DNA of 64,000 bases, from the NCBI RefSeq assembly GCF_003063475.1, contig NZ_NESP01000001.1, forward strand, positions 2,480,001-2,544,000. The letters are read 5' to 3'. Of the stretch, positions 11,993-23,570 are shown piece after piece. The notes beneath the pieces are model-generated. The model saw only the letters and a program-made list of their open reading frames with translations, searched no databases and was not told the DNA's origin. How positions within the stretch are numbered: position 1 is the first letter of the stretch; the number at the start of each line of letters is the position of its first letter. The DNA is from Limnohabitans curvus (GTDB lineage: Bacteria; Pseudomonadota; Gammaproteobacteria; Burkholderiales; Burkholderiaceae_C). Made by a program: the position numbers and the translations under genes.

Positions 11993-12814
11993 ATGACCAC
12001 TTCCACACCAGTCTCTCGTATGCCCGTTCTTTTTGTGGGGCACGGCAGTCCCATGAACGTGATTGAGGACAGTCCTTTCCGCCGTGCATGGCAAGCTTTG
12101 GGGGCCGAGTTTGGCTCCCGTTGGCCCAAACCCAAACTTATTTTGTGCATCTCTGCGCACTGGATCACACCTGGCTGGTGGATGACGGGCATGGCCCAGC
12201 CCAAAACGATCCATGACTTTGGTGGTTTTCCGCAAGAACTGTTTGACCAGCAATACCCGGCACCCGGTGCCCCCGAGTGGGTGGCACAAACTGCGCAGCA
12301 ATTGCGTCAGCCACACAGCGGTCAGCCTGTGGGCGTGGATTTGACCGAGTGGGGCTTGGACCATGGCGCATGGAGCGTGCTCAAACCCATGTTTCCTGCG
12401 GCGGATATTCCCGTGGTGCAACTGAGCATGGATTACCACCGTCCACCGGCAGAGCACTTTGCGCTGGGCCAACAACTGCGCGCCTTGCGAGAGCAGGGCG
12501 TGCTCATCCTGGCCAGTGGCAACACCGTGCACAACCTGCGCACCATGAATCGCTCAGCCGCCGACAACCAAGCCTATGACTGGGCGATTGCGTTTGACCA
12601 ATGGGTGACTGAGCAAATCACCTCGGGCCACTTAGAGGCTTTGGTGGACTTTCAGGCCCAAGGCGACACCGCGAAGATGTCGCATCCCAGCTACGACCAT
12701 TTTTTGCCTTTGCTCTACGCTGCAGGTGCAGCAGAAGCGGGCGAGCCGGTTGAGTTCTTCAACGAGGGCTATCAGCTGGCGTCCATCGCCATGCGATCGG
12801 TGATTTGGGGTTGA
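11993..12814 (+). CDS. ygiD: 4,5-DOPA-extradiol-dioxygenase-like protein (YgiD family)
   Basis: 273 residues of the class III extradiol ring-cleavage fold. The zinc/iron ligands are visible as His in FVGHGSPMN, SAHWITPG and GNTVHNLR, and a later His in SYDHFLPLLYA. Members of this family oxidise DOPA or related catechols, and the E. coli homologue is YgiD. The natural substrate here is not known. The ATG at 11993 follows an in-frame TTG at 11990; I prefer the ATG. It stands alone between divergent phaZ and convergent aminotransferase genes. Confidence 0.88.
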   Translation: MTTSTPVSRMPVLFVGHGSPMNVIEDSPFRRAWQALGAEFGSRWPKPKLILCISAHWITPGWWMTGMAQPKTIHDFGGFPQELFDQQYPAPGAPEWVAQTAQQLRQPHSGQPVGVDLTEWGLDHGAWSVLKPMFPAADIPVVQLSMDYHRPPAEHFALGQQLRALREQGVLILASGNTVHNLRTMNRSAADNQAYDWAIAFDQWVTEQITSGHLEALVDFQAQGDTAKMSHPSYDHFLPLLYAAGAAEAGEPVEFFNEGYQLASIAMRSVIWG

Positions 12815-12872
12815 GTTCAGTCCAGTTGAATGTGGGCTGCGCTTCGCAAACGCTGAGGTGCGCGGCACCATG

Positions 12873-12902
12873 AAAAAAGGGCCTGTGAAGGCCCTTTTTT
12901 TG
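12873..12902. terminator. rho-independent terminator, bidirectional
   Basis: Stem AGGGCCT / AGGCCCT with A6 before and T7 after, between ygiD and the convergent aminotransferase gene. Confidence 0.88.
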
Positions 12903-12933
12903 GTTGCACGTCAAGCGTGCAAGCCGTGTGGTG

Positions 12934-14130
12934 TTACATCACTTTCGCGATGGCTTGGCACACGTAGTCGATGTTTTTGCTGTTCAACGCAGCCACGCAC
13001 ATGCGGCCTGTGTCGGTGCCGTACACGCCAAACTCAGAGCGCAAACGCACCATTTGGTCTTTGCTCAAGCCTGAGTAGCTGAACATGCCGATTTGGGTGG
13101 TGATGAAGCTCATGTCTTGCTTCACGCCAGCGGCTTTGAGGCCGTCAACCAGCTTTTGACGCATGGCTTTGATGCGCACGCGCATTTCGCCCAGTTCTTT
13201 TTCCCACAAAGCGCGCAGCTCTGGGTTGTTCAACACCGCAGCCACCACAGCACCGCCGTGGATGGGTGGGTTGGAGTAGTTGGTGCGAATCACGATTTTG
13301 AGCTGAGACAACACGCGGCTGCACTCTTCTTTGTCGGCGCACAACACGCTCAACGCACCCACGCGCTCGCCGTACAGGCTGAAGCTCTTGGAGAACGAGG
13401 TGGACACGAAGAAACACAGGCCAGCGTCCACAAACTTTTGAATCACAGCGCCGTCTTCGGCAATGCCATGGCCAAAGCCTTGGTAAGCCATGTCCAAGAA
13501 GGCGGTGAGGTTTTTGGCCTTGACCACGGCCACCACTTGGTCCCATTGGGCGGCGGTGATGTCGTAGCCGGTGGGGTTGTGGCAGCAAGCGTGCAACACC
13601 ACCACGGTGCCAGCGGCAGCTGCGTTCAACGAAGCCAACATGCCTTCAAAGTTCACGCCGCGTTTTTCAGCATCGTAGTAAGCGTAGGTATCGACCTTGA
13701 AACCGGCGTTGGTGAACAAAGCGCGGTGGTTTTCCCAGCTGGGGTCAGAAATCAACACGGTGGCGTTGGGGCTCAAGCGCTTCAAAAAGTCAGCACCGAT
13801 TTTCAAGCCGCCTGTGCCGCCAATGCCTTGCACGGTGGCCACGCGGCCAGAGGTGACGGGCTCAGAGTCAGCACCGAAGACCAAGCTTTTAACAGCAGCG
13901 TCATACGCCACGATGCCGTCGATGGGCAAGTAGCCGCGCGCCGTGGGCGTGGCCATCATGGTTTTTTCAGCGGCTTGCACGCATTGCAGCAGGGGCAGTT
14001 TGCCGTTGTCGTCGAAGTACACACCCACGCCGAGGTTGACCTTGTTGGGGTTGGTGTCGGCGTTGTATTGCTCGTTGAGGCCCAAGATGGGGTCGCGGGG
14101 TGCCATTTCGACAGCGGTAAACATTGACAT
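12934..14130 (-). CDS. tyrB: aspartate/aromatic aminotransferase, class I
   Basis: 398 residues of the AspC/TyrB type. The PLP lysine lies in SFSKSFSLYGERVGAL. N-terminal PRDPILGLNEQYNAD and the HACCHNPTGYD loop are diagnostic. It transfers amino groups between aspartate or aromatic amino acids and 2-oxoglutarate. AspC and TyrB cannot be separated reliably by eye. ATG at 14130 preceded by AAGGA; an in-frame ATG two codons later is possible. Confidence 0.92.
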   Translation of the reverse strand: MSMFTAVEMAPRDPILGLNEQYNADTNPNKVNLGVGVYFDDNGKLPLLQCVQAAEKTMMATPTARGYLPIDGIVAYDAAVKSLVFGADSEPVTSGRVATVQGIGGTGGLKIGADFLKRLSPNATVLISDPSWENHRALFTNAGFKVDTYAYYDAEKRGVNFEGMLASLNAAAAGTVVVLHACCHNPTGYDITAAQWDQVVAVVKAKNLTAFLDMAYQGFGHGIAEDGAVIQKFVDAGLCFFVSTSFSKSFSLYGERVGALSVLCADKEECSRVLSQLKIVIRTNYSNPPIHGGAVVAAVLNNPELRALWEKELGEMRVRIKAMRQKLVDGLKAAGVKQDMSFITTQIGMFSYSGLSKDQMVRLRSEFGVYGTDTGRMCVAALNSKNIDYVCQAIAKVM

Positions 14131-14280
14131 CGTCAGTCCTTGATCACGGATAAAGAGAGGAGGTTAGGTAAACAAGCGCAGTCTGCGGTAGGCTTGCGTG
14201 TTCGGCCTAAATTTTAAGGGTCAACCCGCAGGGTTTTTAGAACCGTACGTTTTTTTCGAGCTATACAGTTTTTACCCATC

Positions 14281-16398
<2,118 letters not shown>

Positions 16399-16475
16399 TT
16401 GCCAACCCTTGACTCTTGTCATCGACAAATAGGGTCATTACCGAGAGTACCCGAGCAAATCCGTGGGGATTAGGC

Positions 16476-16501
16476 TATACTTGACCTAATTAGTCGACAA
16501 A
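16476..16501 (+). promoter_or_regulatory. iscR promoter -10 overlapped by a type 1 IscR site
   Basis: A TATACT -10 element (16476-16481) is overlapped by a 25-base imperfect palindrome at 16477-16501. It matches the published enterobacterial type 1 IscR consensus at about 21 of 25 positions (key elements TTGAC and AGTCGAC). This fits autorepression of the isc operon by [2Fe-2S]-IscR. Confidence 0.8.
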
Positions 16502-16526
16502 GCCCAACCACAGAGAGGAGCTTGCC

Positions 16527-17066
16527 ATGCGTCTCACCACCAAAGGCCGTTTTGCGGTCACTGCCATGATTGATTTGGCCCTGCGTCAAAACACAGGCCC
16601 CGTCACCTTGGCTGCCATCAGCCAGCGCCAACAAATCTCGTTGTCTTACCTCGAACAGCTGTTTGGTAAGTTGCGTCGTCACGACTTGGTGGAGTCCACC
16701 CGTGGCCCCGGCGGCGGTTACTCGCTGGGGCGCAAAGCCGCAGACATCACCGTGGCTGACATCATTGTGTCTGTGGACGAACCGATCGACGCCACCCATT
16801 GCGGCGGCAAAGAAAACTGTTTGGGCGAAACCGGTCGTTGCATGACGCACGAGCTGTGGGCCTCACTCAACCAACGCATGGTGGAATTTTTGGACTCGGT
16901 CACCCTGCAAAAGCTGGTGGACGAGCAAATCGCCAAGGGCGTTGAGATTGAAAACAAGCCCACTTTGAAACGTGCCATCCAACCCATGCCCGTGGTCAAA
17001 CCCATTCGTGTGAACGCACCTAATTCGGTGTTTGCTTTGGGCAACGCCTTCGCCAAGCCTCTTTAA
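16527..17066 (+). CDS. iscR: Fe-S cluster regulator IscR (Rrf2 family)
   Basis: 179 residues. Winged helix [19 protein letters not shown] at the N-terminus and the [2Fe-2S] ligand set C-x5-C-x6-C-x2-H ([17 protein letters not shown], about residues 92-107) identify IscR rather than NsrR. Holo-IscR represses the operon when clusters are abundant. First gene of iscRSUA-hscBA-fdx, with a good AGAGAGGAG ribosome site and a type 1 site in its promoter. The C-terminal ~40 residues are longer than in E. coli IscR. Confidence 0.96.
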   Translation: MRLTTKGRFAVTAMIDLALRQNTGPVTLAAISQRQQISLSYLEQLFGKLRRHDLVESTRGPGGGYSLGRKAADITVADIIVSVDEPIDATHCGGKENCLGETGRCMTHELWASLNQRMVEFLDSVTLQKLVDEQIAKGVEIENKPTLKRAIQPMPVVKPIRVNAPNSVFALGNAFAKPL

Positions 17067-17082
17067 TTTTTACGGACCCATC

Positions 17083-18303
17083 ATGGACATGACACCCCAT
17101 TTCCCCATTTACCTCGACTACGGTGCGACCAATCCGTGCGACCCACGCGTCGTGGATGCCATGATTCCTTGGCTGCGCGAGCACTTTGGCAATCCCGCTT
17201 CCCGCAGCCATGCGTGGGGCTGGGAAGCAGAAGCCGCGGTTGAAAAAGCCCGTGAAGATGTGGCCTCGTTGATCGGTGCTGACCCCCGCGAAATCGTGTG
17301 GACTTCGGGCGCGACTGAGTCCAACAACCTCGCCATCAAAGGCGCGGCGCACTTCTACAAGTCCAAGGGCAAGCACCTCATCACCGTGAAGACAGAGCAC
17401 AAAGCCGTGCTCGACACCATGCGTGAGCTGGAGCGCCAAGGGTTCGATGTGACCTACCTCGACGTGCAAGAAGACGGCATGCTGAGCATGGACGCGCTCA
17501 AAGCCGCCATTCGCCCCGACACCATTTTGATCAGCGTGATGTTCGTGAACAACGAAATCGGTGTGATCCAAGACATCGCTGGCATCGGCGCGATGTGCCG
17601 CGAAAAAGGCATCATCTTCCACGTTGACGCTGCACAAGCGACGGGCAAAGTGGAGATCGACCTGACCACCTTGCCTGTTGACTTGATGAGCTTGGCCTCT
17701 CACAAAACCTACGGCCCCAAAGGCATTGGTGCTTTGTATGTGCGCCGCAAACCTCGCGTGCGCCTCGAAGCGCAAATGCACGGTGGCGGTCATGAGCGCG
17801 GCATGCGCAGCGGCACTTTGCCAACGCACCAGTGCGTGGGCATGGGTGAAGCTTTTCGCATTGCCAAAGAAGACATGGCCAAAGACTTGGCCAAAGCCAA
17901 AGCTTTGCAACAGCGTTTGCTCGACGGCTTCAAGGATATGGAGCAAGTCTTCATCAACGGCAACATGGAGCACCGTGTGCCCCACAACTTGAACATCAGT
18001 TTCAACTACGTGGAAGGCGAGTCGCTCATCATGGGCATCAAGGGCTTGGCCGTGTCGTCGGGCTCTGCCTGCACGTCGGCCAGTTTGGAGCCCAGCTATG
18101 TGTTGCGCGCCTTGGGCCGCAGCGACGAGTTGGCGCACAGCAGCTTGCGCATGACGATTGGCCGCTTCAGCACCGAAGAAGAAATCGATTACGCCATTGA
18201 AACCATCCGCCTCAACGTGGCCAAGCTGCGTGAACTGAGCCCCTTGTGGGACATGTACAAAGAAGGCATCGACATCAGCACCATCCAATGGGCTGCTCAC
18301 TAA
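17083..18303 (+). CDS. iscS: cysteine desulfurase IscS
   Basis: 406 residues. PLP enzyme that removes sulfur from cysteine and hands it to IscU. The PLP lysine is in [12 protein letters not shown] and the persulfide cysteine in [17 protein letters not shown]. The start at 17083 was chosen because [16 protein letters not shown] follows within ten residues, as in IscS proteins; an upstream in-frame codon lies in iscR. A second ATG lies at 17089. Downstream of iscR by 16 bp. Confidence 0.96.
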   Translation: MDMTPHFPIYLDYGATNPCDPRVVDAMIPWLREHFGNPASRSHAWGWEAEAAVEKAREDVASLIGADPREIVWTSGATESNNLAIKGAAHFYKSKGKHLITVKTEHKAVLDTMRELERQGFDVTYLDVQEDGMLSMDALKAAIRPDTILISVMFVNNEIGVIQDIAGIGAMCREKGIIFHVDAAQATGKVEIDLTTLPVDLMSLASHKTYGPKGIGALYVRRKPRVRLEAQMHGGGHERGMRSGTLPTHQCVGMGEAFRIAKEDMAKDLAKAKALQQRLLDGFKDMEQVFINGNMEHRVPHNLNISFNYVEGESLIMGIKGLAVSSGSACTSASLEPSYVLRALGRSDELAHSSLRMTIGRFSTEEEIDYAIETIRLNVAKLRELSPLWDMYKEGIDISTIQWAAH

Positions 18304-18318
18304 TTTAGGAGATTCACC

Positions 18319-18708
18319 ATGGCTTATTCTGAAAAAGTGGTTGACCACTACGAAAACCCCCGCAACGTGGGCTCCTTTGACAAGGGCGACGACTCTGTGG
18401 GCACCGGCATGGTGGGCGCGCCCGCTTGCGGTGACGTGATGAAGTTGCAAATCAAGGTCAACCCCGTCACGGGCGTGATTGAAGATGCACGTTTCAAAAC
18501 CTACGGTTGCGGCTCTGCCATCGCTTCCAGCTCACTCGTGACCGAGTGGGTCAAGGGTAAAACTTTGGACGAAGCAGCAGCTTTGAAAAACAGCGAAATC
18601 GCTGAAGAGCTGGCGCTGCCACCTGTGAAAATTCACTGCTCCATCTTGGCTGAAGACGCCATCAAGGCCGCTGTGGATGATTACAAAAAGAAACACGCTA
18701 CCGCCTAA
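18319..18708 (+). CDS. iscU: Fe-S cluster scaffold IscU
   Basis: 129 residues. Scaffold on which the [2Fe-2S] cluster is assembled. The three conserved cysteines lie in GAPACGDVMK, YGCGSAIASSS and KIHCSILAEDA, and LPPVK (LALPPVKIHC) is the HscA recognition motif. A TTAGGAGA ribosome site precedes the ATG. Confidence 0.97.
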   Translation: MAYSEKVVDHYENPRNVGSFDKGDDSVGTGMVGAPACGDVMKLQIKVNPVTGVIEDARFKTYGCGSAIASSSLVTEWVKGKTLDEAAALKNSEIAEELALPPVKIHCSILAEDAIKAAVDDYKKKHATA

Positions 18709-18723
18709 CCCAAGAAGAACACC

Positions 18724-19047
18724 ATGGCCATCACATTGACTGAAGCCGCGGCACGACACGTGACCCGCTACCTTGCCAAACGCGGCAAGGGCGTGGGCGT
18801 GCGCTTGGGCGTCAAGACCACGGGCTGTTCGGGCTTGGCTTACAAGCTGGAGTACGTGGACGACCAAGAACCGGAAGACGTGGTCTTTGAAGACCACGGC
18901 GTGAAGGTGTTGATCGACCCCAAGAGCTTGGCCTACATCGACGGCACGCAACTCGACTTCGTGCGCGAAGGCCTGAACGAGGGCTTCAAGTTTTTGAACC
19001 CGAACGAACGTGACCGTTGCGGTTGCGGCGAATCGTTCCGTATTTAA
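18724..19047 (+). CDS. iscA: A-type Fe-S carrier IscA
   Basis: 107 residues with the A-type signature: [13 protein letters not shown] and the C-terminal RCGCGESF pair. It carries iron or preformed clusters to apo-targets. Fits its place between iscU and hscB. Confidence 0.96.
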   Translation: MAITLTEAAARHVTRYLAKRGKGVGVRLGVKTTGCSGLAYKLEYVDDQEPEDVVFEDHGVKVLIDPKSLAYIDGTQLDFVREGLNEGFKFLNPNERDRCGCGESFRI

Positions 19048-19075
19048 ATCTCAATAGCTTAAAGCGGGGCGCCAC

Positions 19076-19624
19076 GTGAACGAATCGGCCAAGCCGTTGT
19101 CGGCGCAGCTCGCGGTCAGCGACTTTGAACTCTTTGGTGTGCCCGTGCAGTTTGCACAAGATCGTGCCCAACTTGATGCACGTTGGAAAGACCTACAACG
19201 CGAAGCCCACCCCGACAAATTTGCCTCTCAAGGCACAGCCGCACAACGCGTGGCCATGCAGTGGTCGGTGCGCATCAACGAGGCGTACCAACGCCTCAAA
19301 GACCCGATGCGCCGCGCCGCCTATTTGTGCGAGCTGGGCGGTGCACCCATTCAAGCCGAGAACAACACCGCCATGCCCGCCGCATTTTTGATGCAGCACA
19401 TGGAATGGCGCGAGGCCATGGATGACTCAGCAGATGTGGCCGCGCTCGAAGCCTTGTTTGACGAAGTGCAGCAAGCCCACAAGGCTGCTTTGCAGCAATG
19501 CGCCCAGCTCATTGACACCGCACACGACCTGCCCGCAGCCGCGCAGCAGGTGAGGGGGCTGATGTTCATCGAGAAGTTTTTGCGCGACATCGAAGCCCGA
19601 ATTGACCAACTAGACGCCTCCTGA
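19076..19624 (+). CDS. hscB: Fe-S co-chaperone HscB
   Basis: 182 residues. J-domain with HPD (REAHPDKF, about residue 45) followed by the helical IscU-binding domain. Brings IscU to HscA. Start is GTG at 19076. It is preceded by a weak ribosome site (AAAGCGGGG). Confidence 0.94.
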   Translation: MNESAKPLSAQLAVSDFELFGVPVQFAQDRAQLDARWKDLQREAHPDKFASQGTAAQRVAMQWSVRINEAYQRLKDPMRRAAYLCELGGAPIQAENNTAMPAAFLMQHMEWREAMDDSADVAALEALFDEVQQAHKAALQQCAQLIDTAHDLPAAAQQVRGLMFIEKFLRDIEARIDQLDAS

Positions 19625-19642
19625 AAGCGACAATACACACCT

Positions 19643-21499
19643 ATGGCGTTGTTACAAATTTCCGAACCTGGCCAAGCCCCAGACCCACACCAGCGACGCA
19701 TCGCGGTGGGCATTGACTTGGGCACCACCCACTCGCTCGTCGCGGCTATGCGCAACGGCGTGGCTGAGTGCTTGCCCGATGCTGAAGGGCATGTCATCTT
19801 GCCGTCGGCGGTGCGCTACCTTGAGAGCGATGGCCGCCAAATTGGCCGCGCCGCGTTGGCTTCACAAGCCCAAGACCCACAAAACACCTTGGTGTCTGTG
19901 AAGCGCTTCATGGGGCGTGGCGTGGCCGACATTGCCAACCGCGACCAACTGCCTTATGTGTTTGTCGACAAGCCTGGCATGTTGGCCATCCAAACCCGTG
20001 TGGGTGAGAAGTCCCCGGTCGAGGTGAGTGCCGAAATTTTGGCCACTTTGCGCTTTCGCGCCGAAGACACGTTCAACGACGATTTGTACGGCGCGGTCAT
20101 CACCGTGCCCGCGTACTTTGACGATGCCCAACGCCAAGCCACCAAAGACGCTGCGCAACTCGCAGGCATCAACGTGCTGCGCCTCATCAACGAACCCACC
20201 GCTGCGGCCATTGCTTACGGTTTAGACCAAGCCAGCGAAGGCGTGTACGCCGTGTACGACCTAGGCGGCGGCACGTTTGATATCTCTGTGTTGCGTTTGA
20301 CACGCGGCGTGTTTGAAGTGTTGGCCACCGGTGGCGATTCCGCTTTGGGCGGCGACGATTACGACCGCGCTTTGGTCGATTGGGTGCAAGCCCAAACCGG
20401 CTGCGTCATTGCCACGCCCGCTGATAAATCGAACGTGTTGGTGGCTGCGCGTGCTTGCAAAGAAGCTTTGTCCGCGGCTGATAGCGCCACGTTTGAAGTG
20501 GCTTTGTCGAGCGGCGCATTGCGCCACACCGTCACACGCACCGAGTTTGAAGCCGCCACGGCCGCGTTGACCCAGCGCACCTTGTCTGCTGTGCGCAAAG
20601 CCTTGCGTGATGCCAAGCTCAGCAAAGACGACATCCAAGGCGTGGTCATGGTGGGCGGCTCCACCCGCATGCCGCAAGTGCAGCAATCCGTGGCTGATCT
20701 GTTGGGCTGCGCACCCCTGAACAACCTCAACCCTGACGAAGTGGTGGCACTCGGTGCCTCTATTCAAGCCAACCAACTCGCAGGCAACAACCCCGATGGT
20801 GAGTTGCTGTTGTTGGACGTGATTCCGTTGTCGCTGGGCATTGAAACCATGGGCGGGTTGGTGGAGCGCATCGTGCCGCGCAACCAAACCATTCCCACCG
20901 CGATGGCGCAAGACTTCACCACCTACCAAGACGGCCAAACCGCCTTGGCTTTGCACGTGGTGCAGGGTGAGCGTGACATGGTGTCCGACTGCCGCAGTTT
21001 GGCACGCTTTGAGTTGCGTGGCATTCCGCCCATGGCCGCAGGCGCTGCGCGCATTCGCGTGACCTTCACGGTCGATGCCGATGGCATGGTGAGCGTGGGC
21101 GCGTTAGAGCAGCTCAGCGGCGTCACAGCCAACATCACCGTCAAGCCCTCGTATGGTTTGTCGGACGACCAAATTGCCGCCATGCTGCAAGACAGCTTCA
21201 AGACCGCCGAGCAAGACATCAAAGCCCGTGCGTTGGTCGAAGCCCGTGTGGATGCTGACCGCATGTGGTTGGCCACGCAAAGTGCCTTGCAAGCCGATGG
21301 CGATTTGTTGTCTGCCGAAGACCGTGCGCGCATCGACGCGTTGATGGTGGCCACACTAGACGCCAAAAAGCTCGAAGACGCAGCTGTCATCGAAGCCATC
21401 ACGGAAGCGCTGGCCAAAGGCACCGAAGCCTTCGCCGCTCAACGCATGAACCGAGGCATTCAACACGCCTTGGCCGGACAAAACATCGAGAATATCTAA
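19643..21499 (+). CDS. hscA: Fe-S chaperone HscA (Hsp70)
   Basis: 618 residues. Specialised Hsp70 that binds the LPPVK loop of IscU and promotes cluster release. The nucleotide-binding domain begins [13 protein letters not shown] and includes [14 protein letters not shown] and [10 protein letters not shown]; the peptide-binding domain starts [19 protein letters not shown]. The short extension before the first strand and the isc context separate it from DnaK. Confidence 0.96.
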   Translation: MALLQISEPGQAPDPHQRRIAVGIDLGTTHSLVAAMRNGVAECLPDAEGHVILPSAVRYLESDGRQIGRAALASQAQDPQNTLVSVKRFMGRGVADIANRDQLPYVFVDKPGMLAIQTRVGEKSPVEVSAEILATLRFRAEDTFNDDLYGAVITVPAYFDDAQRQATKDAAQLAGINVLRLINEPTAAAIAYGLDQASEGVYAVYDLGGGTFDISVLRLTRGVFEVLATGGDSALGGDDYDRALVDWVQAQTGCVIATPADKSNVLVAARACKEALSAADSATFEVALSSGALRHTVTRTEFEAATAALTQRTLSAVRKALRDAKLSKDDIQGVVMVGGSTRMPQVQQSVADLLGCAPLNNLNPDEVVALGASIQANQLAGNNPDGELLLLDVIPLSLGIETMGGLVERIVPRNQTIPTAMAQDFTTYQDGQTALALHVVQGERDMVSDCRSLARFELRGIPPMAAGAARIRVTFTVDADGMVSVGALEQLSGVTANITVKPSYGLSDDQIAAMLQDSFKTAEQDIKARALVEARVDADRMWLATQSALQADGDLLSAEDRARIDALMVATLDAKKLEDAAVIEAITEALAKGTEAFAAQRMNRGIQHALAGQNIENI

Positions 21500-21838
21500 A
21501 TGCCCGTCATCAAAATTTTGCCCCACGCTGAACTCTGCCCTCAGGGCGCCGAGCTGCAAGCTGCCGCTGGCAGCACCATCTGCGAAGTGCTGTTGGAAAA
21601 CCACATCAACATCGAGCATGCCTGCGACATGAGCTGCGCTTGCACCACCTGCCACGTCATCGTGCGCGAGGGGTTCAAGTCGCTCAACGAAGCCGATGAA
21701 AACGAAGACGACTTGCTTGACCGTGCTTGGGGCTTGGAGCCCAATTCACGTCTGAGTTGCCAAGCCATCGTGGCGCAGCAAAACTTGGTGGTGGAAATCC
21801 CCAAATACACCATCAACCACGCCAAAGAAAACCACTGA
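21500..21838 (+). CDS. fdx: ISC-type [2Fe-2S] ferredoxin
   Basis: 112 residues, starting directly after the hscA stop. Cysteines in EHACDMSCACTTCHVIV plus a later LSCQAIV supply the adrenodoxin-type cluster. Provides electrons for cluster assembly on IscU. Confidence 0.96.
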   Translation: MPVIKILPHAELCPQGAELQAAAGSTICEVLLENHINIEHACDMSCACTTCHVIVREGFKSLNEADENEDDLLDRAWGLEPNSRLSCQAIVAQQNLVVEIPKYTINHAKENH

Positions 21839-21840
21839 CC

Positions 21841-22554
21841 ATGCGCCAGATTTTTCTAGATACTGAAACCACCGGCCTCTCGGCCGAGAACGGTGACCGC
21901 GTCATTGAGATTGGTTGCGTCGAGCTGCTGCACCGTAAGCTCACGGGCAACAACTTGCATTTTTATTTGAACCCTGAGCGTGACAGCCACGAAGACGCCT
22001 TGCGCGTTCACGGCATCACCAACGAGTTCTTGAAAGACAAACCCAAATTCGGCGAAGTGGTGGACCAGTTTCTGGAATACATCGAAGGCGCAGAAGTCAT
22101 CATCCACAACGCGCCGTTCGACATTGGCTTTTTGAACAAAGAGCTAGAGCTGCAAGGTCGCCCGCGTTTCACCACGTTTGTCGATGGCATCACCGACACC
22201 TTGGTGATGGCTAAGGAAATGTTCCCGGGCAAGCGCAACTCGCTCGATTCCTTGTGCGACCGCTTAGAAGTAGATAACTCGGGCCGTACGCTGCACGGCG
22301 CCTTGCTCGATGCCGAGCTGTTGGCCGATGTCTACATCAACATGACGCGCGGCCAAGACGCCTTGCTGATGGAAGTGGAGAGCAACGACGAACAAAGCCG
22401 CACGACAGAGCGTGTGGACCTCAGCAGCTATCAGTTACCGGTGATCGTGGCGACGGAACAAGAGATGAGTCAACACGACGATGTACTGACCCAGTTGGAT
22501 AAATCCAGCGGTGGAAAAACAGTTTGGCGAAATCTACAAAATTCTGTGGCATAA
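21841..22554 (+). CDS. dnaQ: DNA polymerase III epsilon subunit (3'-5' proofreading exonuclease)
   Basis: 237 residues from the ATG at 21841, which begins MRQIFLDTETTGL; a longer frame from 21727 overlaps fdx and is rejected. Exonuclease motifs ExoI (DTETTG), ExoII (HNAPFDIGFL) and ExoIII (HGALLDAELLADVY) are all present. Two bases after fdx, so possibly read from the isc transcript. Its last codons overlap the putative tRNA-Val promoter. Confidence 0.95.
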   Translation: MRQIFLDTETTGLSAENGDRVIEIGCVELLHRKLTGNNLHFYLNPERDSHEDALRVHGITNEFLKDKPKFGEVVDQFLEYIEGAEVIIHNAPFDIGFLNKELELQGRPRFTTFVDGITDTLVMAKEMFPGKRNSLDSLCDRLEVDNSGRTLHGALLDAELLADVYINMTRGQDALLMEVESNDEQSRTTERVDLSSYQLPVIVATEQEMSQHDDVLTQLDKSSGGKTVWRNLQNSVA

Positions 22555-22555
22555 T
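22547..22555 (+). promoter_or_regulatory. candidate extended -10 promoter for tRNA-Val
   Basis: TGGCATAAT (TGn plus a -10-like hexamer) lies over the dnaQ stop codon, about 36 bases before the tRNA. No convincing -35 element is visible. Confidence 0.4.
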
Positions 22556-22590
22556 CACGGTCTTTCCAGAGATGGAAAGACGGTAAAAAT

Positions 22591-22665
22591 GGGCGATTAG
22601 CTCAGGGGTAGAGCACCACATTCACACTGTGGGGGTCGCAAGTTCGAAACTTGCATCGCCCACCA
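22591..22665 (+). tRNA. tRNA-Val(CAC)
   Basis: Full cloverleaf. Acceptor stem GGGCGAT/ATCGCCC, D-arm GCTC/GAGC, anticodon stem CCACA/TGTGG around the loop TTCACAC (anticodon CAC), T-arm GCAAG-TTCGAAA-CTTGC, discriminator A and encoded CCA. The 3' half (from 22621) is part of a 53-bp direct repeat, so this copy was restored by island integration. Confidence 0.95.
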
Positions 22666-22673
22666 TTTTTGCC
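22621..22673 (+). repeat. left attachment repeat (attL), 53 bp
   Basis: Identical over 53 bases to 53477-53529. Runs from the tRNA anticodon loop through CCA to the ATTTTTGCC that follows. Confidence 0.92.
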
Positions 22674-22684
22674 GTAATGAAATC

Positions 22685-22717
22685 AAGCACTTAGAAGCGA
22701 TTCTTAGTGCTTTTTTT
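22685..22717 (+). terminator. terminator after tRNA-Val
   Basis: Near-perfect 12-bp stem AAGCACTTAGAA / TTCTTAGTGCTT, GCGA loop, then T-run. Lies in the island just past attL, so the island brings its own tRNA terminator. Confidence 0.75.
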
Positions 22718-22727
22718 ACGTCTAAAA

Positions 22728-22751
22728 GTAGTATAGATAGACCATACTACT
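22728..22751. repeat. inverted repeat near attL, possible integrase arm site
   Basis: AGTAGTAT (22728-22735) and ATACTACT (22744-22751) form an inverted pair. The same core, ATACTAC, occurs in tandem near attR at 53391-53411. The position, about 55-80 bp inside each att core, suits arm-type recombinase binding. Confidence 0.45.
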
Positions 22752-23100
22752 CTTCATAGATTTTTCGAAGTCTTTCCTTAGATTTTCGAACTATGAACCA
22801 ACAACAAATCAATCTCCACGCGCAGCGTTTCAAGCTGTACTGCGCATCGCACATTCGTTGAGTGCTTGAGCCTCGGGCTAAATTTCCGTTAAGGAATTAA
22901 ACGCTACGTTTGTTTTGATTTGAGTTCAGCTACTCAGCCCTACGGGCACTTTAAAAAACGCGCTGTAGGGCTTTTTTGACGCCTTTAAGGGGGCCTGAAT
23001 TGGGTCCTGCACCCGTAAAAATTTGGGCTACGAAAAATTTAGGTGAAGTACTTTTCAAATCAAGCTGGTGATTTTTACTCGGTACCCACGGCTTTAGCTT
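22752..23100. other. non-coding left end of the island
   Basis: About 350 bases without a convincing gene. An ATG at 22794 opens only 22 codons. The stretch contains the hairpin at 22936-22977 and nothing else I recognise; it probably contains decayed sequence belonging to the integrase remnant. Confidence 0.5.
22936..22977 (+). terminator. rho-independent terminator-like hairpin
   Basis: Stem AGCCCTAC / GTAGGGCT with a 21-base loop and a T6 tail. No intact gene precedes it on the plus strand. Confidence 0.5.
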
Positions 23101-23478
23101 CTATTTTGCTTGGCCCAATTCCCAAGGCCGTGGTCTACGCTTACTCTGCAACTCGCCAATATTCATCTCGCCTTGTAGTGGGGCAGCATAGAAGCGATCA
23201 ATCATCTCGGGACTTGTTCGCGCGTTTCTTGCCAGTGTCAGTGTGTCCACAGCTCGACCAAACATCAATCGGAACATGATGCTGCTGTGACGCAGGCTGT
23301 ACAGACTTCGAGGCTCGCCAACGTTACTAACTTTCATCCCTGTGACATCAAGCACGATGTCGAATTGACGGCCTAGCGATTTGATTGCGTTGTCACGTGA
23401 CTTTGCCTGCGTCATGAATACATAGTCTTCAGGGTGAATAGCGGACTGGTCAAAGCAGGCTTTGACATAGAAGCTACT
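23101..23478 (-). pseudogene. remnant of a phage-type integrase, C-terminal part
   Basis: The open frame runs from 23478 to the stop at 23101, with a possible ATG only at 23415. The peptide carries the tyrosine-recombinase box SLYSLRHSSIMFRL and a terminal segment LARNARTSPEMIDRFY with the nucleophile-type Tyr. Integrase-like sequence continues upstream of the ATG until a stop at 23479-23481. The N-terminal ~2/3 of a normal integrase is absent. It looks like the decayed original integrase of this end of the island. Confidence 0.7.
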
Positions 23479-23540
23479 TCAAGCAAACGAGCTACTTTGA
23501 AGTTGCCCGCCAAAGCCAATTAAACACATTGATGTTCAAC

Positions 23541-23567
23541 AAGCCGGCCTTAGCGTCGGCTTTCTTT
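23541..23567 (+). terminator. weak hairpin with T-rich tail
   Basis: AAGCCG / CGGCTT stem with a 10-base loop, followed by TCTTTT. There is no clear upstream plus-strand gene. Confidence 0.35.
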
Positions 23568-23570
23568 TGG

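Noticed and set aside
17020..18450. 476-residue open frame on the minus strand across iscS
   Set aside because: It is a shadow of iscS; composition is His/Val-rich with no recognisable domain, and iscS has full catalytic motifs.
23043..23279. 78-residue plus-strand frame opposite the integrase remnant
   Set aside because: Overlaps the recombinase-like sequence on the other strand and shows no motif of its own.
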